Source: an uncultured Planctomycetaceae bacterium
GTDB taxonomy: Bacteria > Planctomycetota > Planctomycetia > Pirellulales > JACPPG01
Direction: 5' to 3'
Length of the DNA: 7,265 nucleotides
NCBI GenBank assembly: GCA_945957305.1
Contig: CAMFLN010000138.1
Span: 1-7,265 of the forward strand
Position numbers and translations under genes: made by a program. Numbering within the stretch: the stretch's first letter is position 1; each line of letters begins with the position of its first letter. Below the pieces are notes generated by a model. That model made no database searches, was not told the origin of the DNA, and saw only the letters and a program-made list of their open reading frames with translations. Positions 1 through 5,195 of the stretch are shown here, piece by piece.

Positions 1-151
1 CCAGCACGGGGCGTAGAGCATTTTACTGCCGCATGTTGACCTATTTTTCCGAGCTGCGTTTCGAGTAAGGGGATTAGGCGTTAACTGCTGCCAGATTTAA
101 CCCATTTCTGTTACGTTTCGGCGAAGCCTTCCGCGGGGAATGGCGGGTAGT

Positions 152-1144
152 TTATTCGATTGCTGTTTTCTGAAATCTTGCCCGACCACGTGCAAACCAA
201 ATTCCGAAGGAGCCGACGCCGAAAAGCGCCAGCGTGGAAGGTTCGGGAACGTTGTACGGGTAGACGGCGCCGTCGGAGCCGACAACTTGCAAGCCCGGGA
301 TCACCTGGTCGTTCTCGTCAAAGAACTGGATGTTCGAGACTTTCAGTGTGTTGCTAAAATCCGCTTCGGCCGTACCGGCGCCACGATGCAAACCGCCCGT
401 CTGGGCACGCACATAGAGGAGCGTTTCGATCGTCAGGGACTGAGAGTCATGAGCGATCAACTCAGTACCGTACGGACCGGGATTCGTCAGCGTCAGCGGG
501 GCGCCTATTTGGCCCGGCTGTCCAAAGTGGTAGGTGTTGAGTAACCCCCCGAACCCTTCCTGATATGTCCAAATGTTGGACGCGGTGTAGGAGACGCCGT
601 CCTCGAAGGCTATTCGGATCGCAGCTCCTACCTGGGCAATCGCATCGCCGCTCACATGAATAAATCCGTCGAGATTCAGGGTCACGGCATATGATTTGGT
701 TATTTTGTCAAGAGTACTGGAATTACTGACCAAGACCGTATCTTTCAAGTACGCGTAACTCTCGCCAATGACCGTCGCTGCGCCGGGATTCTGGTTATTG
801 GTGGCTGAAACGTTTGCGCCAATACCTGGCGCGGCGGTGGATAAAGGTTCCGTGGGGTGATATACCGCTTCCGCGGAGAAGGCGACGTGCAAACCGCCGC
901 CCACGTCATACTCGTCCGATTGTGAAATTTGCCCGATCTGAAAAAGGTCATCAAGCTTAGTGGCGCCCCAATTCCCACCCATAGCGCCTCCGATGAGCGC
1001 AGAGTGCAAGTCATCCGTCGTAGTTGGCACGTAAGAAAATGGGGACCCGTAATTCGCGAATGAGTACGCTTTGAATTCGCTTGCCGGGGCAACTCTTGCC
1101 GTCAATGACACAAGCGCCACAGCGAGAAGCAAATTTCTTTTCAT
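152..1144 (-). CDS. Secreted PEP-CTERM sorting-domain protein, function unknown
   Basis: The 330-residue protein starts with a typical Sec signal peptide (KR at residues 3-4, hydrophobic stretch about 5-17, likely cleavage after APA at 19-21). It ends with a PEP-CTERM tail: VPEPST at 299-304, a hydrophobic segment about 304-318 (LALFGVGSFGIWFA), then a basic cluster RGRAR at 319-323. In known PEP-CTERM systems this tail is recognised by exosortase, which processes exported envelope or matrix proteins. The middle (22-298) is rich in Gly, Ser, Thr and Asn and looks like beta-sandwich secreted protein; I recognise no catalytic domain. The stretch around 262-298 (ADFSNTL...GLQVVGSDG) resembles the region before the tail in other planctomycete PEP-CTERM proteins. 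The ATG at 1144 is supported by GGAG (1156-1153) eight bases upstream. A terminator-like hairpin lies just upstream, so the gene may have its own promoter or be attenuated. The PEP-CTERM call is firm; the biological role is unknown. Confidence 0.9.
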   Translation of the reverse strand: MKRNLLLAVALVSLTARVAPASEFKAYSFANYGSPFSYVPTTTDDLHSALIGGAMGGNWGATKLDDLFQIGQISQSDEYDVGGGLHVAFSAEAVYHPTEPLSTAAPGIGANVSATNNQNPGAATVIGESYAYLKDTVLVSNSSTLDKITKSYAVTLNLDGFIHVSGDAIAQVGAAIRIAFEDGVSYTASNIWTYQEGFGGLLNTYHFGQPGQIGAPLTLTNPGPYGTELIAHDSQSLTIETLLYVRAQTGGLHRGAGTAEADFSNTLKVSNIQFFDENDQVIPGLQVVGSDGAVYPYNVPEPSTLALFGVGSFGIWFARGRARFQKTAIE

Positions 1145-1152
1145 AGTGGGAT

Positions 1153-1156
1153 CTCC
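1153..1156 (-). promoter_or_regulatory. Ribosome binding site of the 152-1144 PEP-CTERM gene
   Basis: On the minus strand GGAG lies eight bases before the ATG at 1144. It fixes the start of this gene. Only about 33 bases separate it from the T-tract of the upstream terminator-like hairpin. Confidence 0.7.
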
Positions 1157-1189
1157 GAGCCAACGGCGGTTGCTTTTTGTCCTGCCAAC

Positions 1190-1234
1190 AAAAAAACCCG
1201 TCCATCTCTACTGTGGAAGCAGAGAGGGGCGGGT
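1190..1234 (-). terminator. Intrinsic terminator or attenuator hairpin
   Basis: Read on the minus strand, ACCCG (1234-1230) pairs with CGGGT (1200-1196), CC (1228-1227) with GG (1203-1202), and TCTCT (1225-1221) with AGAGA (1209-1205). This gives 12 pairs with two single mismatches around an 11-base loop (1220-1210), followed directly by a run of seven T (1196-1190). The T-run on the minus side and its absence on the plus side set the orientation. It could end transcripts of the dockerin gene, whose stop lies about 340 bases earlier. It also sits only about 33 bases before the Shine-Dalgarno of the next gene, so it could act as a leader attenuator for that gene. Confidence 0.7.
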
Positions 1235-1571
1235 CGAATTGTCGTCCGGGAAATTAGCGGTCCAGCCGTTTAGGGGGTGGGGTAGAGCTGCTAATTTAGT
1301 CAACGCCTTGCTAGGCGGCAAGGATATTTTTCGCCGTACCTCGGCCTGCCTGTATCCGCTACTTTCGCCGGCTCCGGCGATTTCTTCGCGGAGCGCATTC
1401 AGTTAGCCTTCATTGGTCCGGCAGGGCCCTTCCTGGTGCGTCTGCCATTGCGGTACTGCCTAGCAGCCATCCTCAGCGCTCCACTCGTCCAGAATCTCAC
1501 GTTGCCGTCGCATGTCATCCGCCATTTGGAAAAGAAACGTAGCAATTCGGCGACAGAGTGGGGCAATCCTT

Positions 1572-2546
1572 CTACGCGCGCGGCTCGCAAGACCTGACGA
1601 GAGAACGCAGACGGCCCGCGAGTAGCAGCGAAAGACCCCCGAGCCAGGCGAGGATGGCGGTACAAGGCTCGGGGACAGTGGCCGCGCTCCCACTGCCGCC
1701 AGCCGGCAGCGGGAGAGTTTGCAACCAGTTAGAGGCGATCAGCGCGATATCCTGGCCGTTGACGATGCCATCGCCATTGGCGTCTCCGGCACCGCGGCTG
1801 CCTGTGGCTAGCCAGTTGGAAGCGATCAGGGCAATGTCCTGGCCATTGATGATTCCATCGAAATTCACATCGCCAGCAAGAGCGGTGATGCCCAGGTTGA
1901 CGCCAACGTAATCTCCAGGGGCGCTTGTCTTGGTCAATTTCAACTCGATGACATCCCCCTTAAAGACGGCCACCTTGTTCACAGCCGCAGCTCCCCCGGA
2001 GCCGGCAGCAAAGTTGAACGGGCTGGCCCGGCTGTATGGGTCACCAGAAAAGATATCGCCGCCGCTTAAGACCGCAGCATCCAGAGAAACATTCCAATGA
2101 TTTGAGCGTCCGATGTCACGCCCCATCCATACACCGCCGCCAATGTTAATTGTGCCGGTGATCGGGCTGGTCCAGATCACGTTGGCGTCTCCCGAGCCCA
2201 CTCCGTTGAATGAGTCGGTTGTATGGACGATGATGTCACCAAGTTGCCAGTCATGAGCGATATTTGTCGGTGCGACCACCTTCATCCAAGCCGGCAGATT
2301 GGTGTTTCCGACGTCGGCGCGGGCCCATGCTGGTTGCGCGGCGGAGAAGTCACCAATCAATCCCTGCCACGCGTTGACGTGCGGCAGAGCATTACTCCCC
2401 TCACGGTACGTCCAGACGTTATTTGGATTGGACGAGTCGCTCCAAGCTGTGTTGAGATCGTAAAGGGTTTGTGATTGAGCCCTTCGAGGCGAAACGCTTA
2501 GCGCGAATACGATCAGCCCGACCACAACGAGACAAGCGATTCGCAT
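1572..2546 (-). CDS. Secreted protein with type I dockerin and PEP-CTERM tail
   Basis: The 324-residue protein has a signal peptide (hydrophobic about 5-18, possible cleavage near AQS at 23-25), a beta-rich unknown domain (about 26-222), a type I dockerin (225-275) and a PEP-CTERM tail. The dockerin has both calcium-binding halves. Half one has D226, N228, D230 and D237; half two has D255, N257, D259 and D266; each ends in the same NGQDIALIASNWL. The halves are 29 residues apart, visible in the DNA as an 87-base repeat near 1725-1875. The tail has PEP at 292-294, a hydrophobic segment about 296-310 and basic residues R312, R314, R318. The residue after PEP is Cys295, where Ser or Ala is usual. 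Dockerins classically bind cohesins, but planctomycete dockerin/PEP-CTERM proteins have no proven partner. The ATG at 2546 is backed by AAGGAG six to seven bases upstream. It is probably an envelope or matrix protein of unknown function. Confidence 0.9.
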   Translation of the reverse strand: MRIACLVVVGLIVFALSVSPRRAQSQTLYDLNTAWSDSSNPNNVWTYREGSNALPHVNAWQGLIGDFSAAQPAWARADVGNTNLPAWMKVVAPTNIAHDWQLGDIIVHTTDSFNGVGSGDANVIWTSPITGTINIGGGVWMGRDIGRSNHWNVSLDAAVLSGGDIFSGDPYSRASPFNFAAGSGGAAAVNKVAVFKGDVIELKLTKTSAPGDYVGVNLGITALAGDVNFDGIINGQDIALIASNWLATGSRGAGDANGDGIVNGQDIALIASNWLQTLPLPAGGSGSAATVPEPCTAILAWLGGLSLLLAGRLRSLVRSCEPRA

Positions 2547-2551
2547 TGGAG

Positions 2552-2571
2552 TCTCCTTGAGTTGAACTCAA
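2552..2571 (-). promoter_or_regulatory. Shine-Dalgarno overlapping a perfect palindrome
   Basis: The strong Shine-Dalgarno AAGGAGA (2558-2552, minus strand) precedes the dockerin gene start at 2546. It overlaps by two bases a perfect inverted repeat, TTGAGTT-G-AACTCAA (2557-2571), with 7-base arms and a 1-base centre. The palindrome could be an operator for a dimeric repressor; a 1-base centre is too tight for a good RNA hairpin without opening inner pairs. A second inverted repeat, CTTCGT/ACGAAG (2578-2583 and 2589-2594) with a 5-base loop, lies just upstream in the presumed leader. The ribosome site is clear; a regulatory role for the repeats is inferred. Confidence 0.45.
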
Positions 2572-2675
2572 ATCAACCTTCGTAAAAGACGAAGAAGATG
2601 ATCGATCGACGGTAACTCCAGCGGCTGTTGGCACGTTCGGCAAACTACTTCGCGCGCGAGTGGCCGGCAACGCAA

Positions 2676-2748
<73 letters not shown>

Positions 2749-2858
2749 GGCGAGCCTTATTTATAGGCCAATATTCAGCATTCTCCAATTCCCGGCGTTT
2801 GCTGCAGGAAGTGCCCCTCTCGCCGGGGTAAATGTGGGAAATGAGCGGCAGCCGGTGA

Positions 2859-3017
2859 ATGCAGTTTGGATTGCGCGCCATTTTTTACGGCATGGCGCTT
2901 GTCGGACTGGCATCGACACTATCCTCGCCAAACGCCGCAGTCATAGCGGGGTTCGTCGTCGCGATTCTCACGCTGGCGTCGTTTCGGTTTGCAGCATCTC
3001 GAGGGGGCATGGGATGA
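2859..3017 (+). CDS. Possible small two-helix membrane peptide (52 aa)
   Basis: A 52-codon frame from ATG 2859 to TGA 3015-3017 encodes a peptide starting MQFGLRAIFYGMALVG. It has two hydrophobic stretches, about residues 8-21 and 27-41, joined by a short SSPNA turn and ending in basic RFAASRGG. This is the shape of a small hairpin membrane protein, and short proteins of this kind are frequent in planctomycetes. There is no clear Shine-Dalgarno. The base triplet just before the ATG is an in-frame TGA that ends a 5-codon frame (ATG 2841 to TGA 2856-2858), so start by reinitiation is possible. An overlapping Arg-rich frame from GTG 2834 looks like noise. GC-rich DNA often gives chance hydrophobic frames, so this stays tentative; no function is known. 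Confidence 0.35.
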   Translation: MQFGLRAIFYGMALVGLASTLSSPNAAVIAGFVVAILTLASFRFAASRGGMG

Positions 3018-3277
3018 CGGTGAGATCGCCGTACGGGCATCACGTCATTACGGCTCGTTGACTGCTTGGCGCATCGCCCGGCGCCGGATAACGAACTCCA
3101 GCGCCAGAATGCTCCGATGCTTTGTCAAGAATTCGCCCAACCTTTCCGCCGCATTGCGGGTGTCCCAGCCGGGAATTTCCGTCCCGCTGCGAAAGTTTCG
3201 CATTCCGCGCCGGCGATTGGCGACCCATGTTTGTGAGCGCCGGGCTGGTTTCCGGCTTCGTCGGCCGGGGTATTGCC

Positions 3278-3808
3278 ATGAGTGGGATCGCGGAAATCGC
3301 TGTGCACGACACCGACGTGGCCATCGCGCATGCGCGGGGTCTTCGTGGGACGCTCAGAATCCGCGCCCGCCTGCCTGTTGAGTGCCTTGATGCACTTTCC
3401 AGCTTGGAGTCCGTCGAGCCGGGAAGCACGAGCGGTCCCTTTGGTTTCGTCCTCGAAAAGCATGCGGACCAGGAGCTGCACGTCGTTGTGCACATGCTTT
3501 CCTGCCAGTGCCACGCGGCGCCACCTTCCGCGGTGAAGATTCTCGACACCGCAGCGCGTAGCGATTCGCCTGCAACGCAGCTCTCGGACACGGATGTCGC
3601 AGCGCGCACGGCGACGCTGACGCAGCGCGAGAGCGAGGTCATGCAGCTTATCGTCGAAGGTCTCTCGCAGAAGCAGATCGCGGCGCGATTGGGGATCAGC
3701 ATCCAGACCGCGGCAAAGCATCGCGCGAAAGTCTTGCAAAAAATGCACGTGGCGAATGATGTCGAGCTCGTGCGTTTAACTTTCCACGCCGCTTGTCAGC
3801 CGGCGTAA
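3278..3808 (+). CDS. LuxR-family HTH transcriptional regulator
   Basis: From ATG 3278 the product is 176 residues. The C-terminal part (about 112-170) is a clear GerE/LuxR helix-turn-helix: LTQRESEVMQLIVEGLSQKQ at 114-133, then IAARLGIS and the recognition helix around 141-156 (SIQTAAKHRAKVLQKM). It should bind DNA and control transcription in the cytoplasm. The N-terminal 110 residues show no phospho-receiver domain or autoinducer-binding domain that I recognise; a Cys pair, CQC at 76-78, is notable. The frame is open back to a TTG at 3122 and includes an ATG at 3227. I prefer 3278 because GGCCGGGG lies about eight bases upstream and the longer N-terminus is Arg-, Pro- and Cys-rich and unlike a folded domain. 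It lies 178 bases upstream of the GH5-bcsA pair on the same strand, so it may regulate them; this is inferred from position. The HTH is firm, the start is uncertain. Confidence 0.85.
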   Translation: MSGIAEIAVHDTDVAIAHARGLRGTLRIRARLPVECLDALSSLESVEPGSTSGPFGFVLEKHADQELHVVVHMLSCQCHAAPPSAVKILDTAARSDSPATQLSDTDVAARTATLTQRESEVMQLIVEGLSQKQIAARLGISIQTAAKHRAKVLQKMHVANDVELVRLTFHAACQPA

Positions 3809-3844
3809 CCCGCGTTTCCGTTCTCACACGCGTCGCGGTTTTCA
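3807..3844 (+). terminator. Weak candidate terminator after the luxR-type gene
   Basis: CGCGT (3811-3815) pairs with ACGCG (3828-3832), and AACC (3807-3810) with GGTT (3837-3840) across a 4-base bulge. A short T-rich tract follows (TTTTC, then ATTTT near 3850). It overlaps the stop codon of the regulator. If it works, the GH5-bcsA pair needs its own promoter in 3845-3986. That stretch holds an 8-base direct repeat GCCGGAAT (3874-3881 and 3889-3896) and an inverted repeat CGACCC (3941-3946)/GGGTCG (3968-3973), but no clear -35/-10 pair. Confidence 0.25.
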
Positions 3845-3986
3845 TCCGTATTTTCCGCCGCGGCTGATTTACGGCCGGAATGGTTTGCGCCGGAATCGGC
3901 AGTGACCGCGATATTTTCGCATGGTTGCTGCCCTAGGACCGACCCATGTTTCAATACGGCGGCAATAGGGTCGTCGATGACCACTG

Positions 3987-5192
3987 ATGGTGCGCACCAT
4001 GGATATGAACAACACGATCAACCGCCGCGAGTTCGCCCGGTGCGCGGCTGCCTGCGCGCTGCTGGGCGTGCGGTCTCGAACCGCGCAGTCTGCGGCAAAA
4101 CAATCCGCGGCGGAGCGTGGTTCGCTGCCTTTACAGCGGCGTGGCGGCGTGTCTCTGGCCGGCGCAGAATTCGCCGCCGAGCGGGATGAGTTCTCGAATA
4201 AAAATCCCGGCAGCTATGGCCGGGACTACCAATACCCACAACGACAGACGATCGAATACTTCGCCGCGCAGGGCCTGGCGCTGTTGCGGATTCCCTTTCG
4301 CTGGGAGCGCATCCAGCCGCAGTTGCTCGCCCCGCTCGACGCCGCCGAACTGGCTCGTTTGCGTGCAGTCGTCCGCTACGCGGGCTCGTGCGGAGCCGCG
4401 ATCGTTCTCGATGTCCACAACTATGGCCGCTACCGTCTGGCACTACCCAGCGGTCCGCGCACCGTAATCATTGACGAGATGATTGCCGGCACGGCGCCGG
4501 TGCCGCGCGCGGCCTTTGCCGATTTGTGGCGACGTCTTGCTGCGGAGTTTGCCAGCGACCGCACGGTAGTCGGACTGGGCTTGATGAACGAGCCGCACGA
4601 TATGGGGCGCTCGGACTGGAAGCAGATCTCCCAGGCCGCGGTCGACGCGATCCGCCAGGCGAACAATGCCGCGTGCGTCGTGGTCGCGGGCGACGGCTGG
4701 TCGAACGCGCACCGCTTTGCCGAAGTGAACGGACCCCGGGCGTGGATCAACGATCCGGCGCGACGAGTGGTCTACGAGGCACATTGCTATTTCGACGCTG
4801 ATGCGAGCGGCAAATACCATCGCAGCTACGCGAGCGAACTGCGCGACGAACCCCGCCTGGCCGAGCGTGGCGTGAAACGCTTTAGCGCATTTGCCGAGTG
4901 GTGCCAGCGCAACAACGTGCCGGGGTTTCTGGGCGAGTTTGGCATCCCCGGGGACGACCCCGGCTGGCGTGCGGTCATGTCGACAACACTGGCGGCCGTG
5001 CAGCAGTCCGAGATGTCGGCCTGCTATTGGGCGGCCGGGGAATGGTGGAACGACTATCCGTTGTCGATTCAGCCGCGCAATGAAATGCGTGATCCGGCGC
5101 CGCAGCAGGAAGTGCTGCGGAAGTTTCTTGGCGATTCTGCGCGCGTCGAGAAGGACTTGTCGCACGCGCCCACGCCTTTCAAAGCGCGCTGA
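3987..5192 (+). CDS. GH5-family glycoside hydrolase (putative endoglucanase), Tat-like export signal
   Basis: The 401-residue protein fits glycoside hydrolase family 5 (cellulase fold, retaining TIM barrel). Landmarks in order are RIPF at 101-104 with conserved Arg101, DVHNYGRY at 142-149 with His144, and LMNEPHD at 199-205 with Asn201 and acid/base Glu202. Then follow YEAHCYFD at 263-270 with His266 and Tyr268, FLGEFGIPG at 314-322 with nucleophile Glu317, and CYWAAGEWW at 346-354 with Trp348. All key residues are present, so it should be active, most likely on beta-1,4-glucan. The N-terminus has NRREFARC (12-19) followed by a hydrophobic AACALLGV, a Tat-like twin-arginine signal, so it probably acts outside the cytoplasm. 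The Met codons at 3987, 3999 and 4005 are all possible starts; none has a good Shine-Dalgarno. It is coupled to bcsA one codon downstream, which suggests a role like that of BcsZ (normally GH8): trimming nascent cellulose. The family is sure; the substrate is inferred. Confidence 0.93.
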   Translation: MVRTMDMNNTINRREFARCAAACALLGVRSRTAQSAAKQSAAERGSLPLQRRGGVSLAGAEFAAERDEFSNKNPGSYGRDYQYPQRQTIEYFAAQGLALLRIPFRWERIQPQLLAPLDAAELARLRAVVRYAGSCGAAIVLDVHNYGRYRLALPSGPRTVIIDEMIAGTAPVPRAAFADLWRRLAAEFASDRTVVGLGLMNEPHDMGRSDWKQISQAAVDAIRQANNAACVVVAGDGWSNAHRFAEVNGPRAWINDPARRVVYEAHCYFDADASGKYHRSYASELRDEPRLAERGVKRFSAFAEWCQRNNVPGFLGEFGIPGDDPGWRAVMSTTLAAVQQSEMSACYWAAGEWWNDYPLSIQPRNEMRDPAPQQEVLRKFLGDSARVEKDLSHAPTPFKAR

Positions 5193-5195
5193 ATA

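Larger units (their letters stand above)
1145..1571. other. 427-nt gene-free stretch with several inverted repeats
   Basis: I see no convincing gene here on either strand. Besides the hairpin at 1190-1234 it holds: AAATTAGC (1251-1258) with its inverted copy GCTAATTT (1290-1297); CCTTGC (1306-1311) with GCAAGG (1318-1323); and TCGCCGG (1365-1371) with CCGGCGA (1374-1380). A second TCGCCG at 1331-1336 can pair with the same CGGCGA, so two foldings exclude each other. A TTGACT resembling a -35 box lies at 1303-1298 on the minus strand but no fitting -10 follows. The 1381-1571 part shows nothing I can name. The density of structure suggests an untranslated leader or regulatory RNA of the minus-strand gene at 152-1144, but this matches no RNA family I recognise. 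Confidence 0.4.

Noticed and set aside
1..151. Left edge, searched for a gene end, terminator or insertion-sequence end
   Set aside because: No coding frame, no hairpin with a T-run and no terminal repeat could be supported.
1168..1188. Sigma-54-like TTGGCAGG...AAGCA on the minus strand before the PEP-CTERM gene at 152-1144
   Set aside because: The GG-to-GC spacing is one base too long and the -12 element is poor, so it is not convincing, although sigma-54 control of PEP-CTERM genes is known elsewhere.
1399..1693. Open frames overlapping the end of the dockerin gene, one ending in a natural-looking MADDMRRQREILDEWSAEDG stretch
   Set aside because: They overlap the dockerin gene out of frame for much of their length. 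The tail that leaves it is only about 30 codons, with no ribosome site and no family match I recognise.
1725..1875. 87-base direct repeat as a DNA repeat or mobile element
   Set aside because: It is the two calcium-binding halves of the dockerin, fully explained by the protein.
3040..3748. Long open frames on the minus strand opposite the luxR-type gene
   Set aside because: The plus strand encodes a clear LuxR HTH; the minus frames are Arg-rich and low in sense, as expected of antisense shadows in GC-rich DNA.
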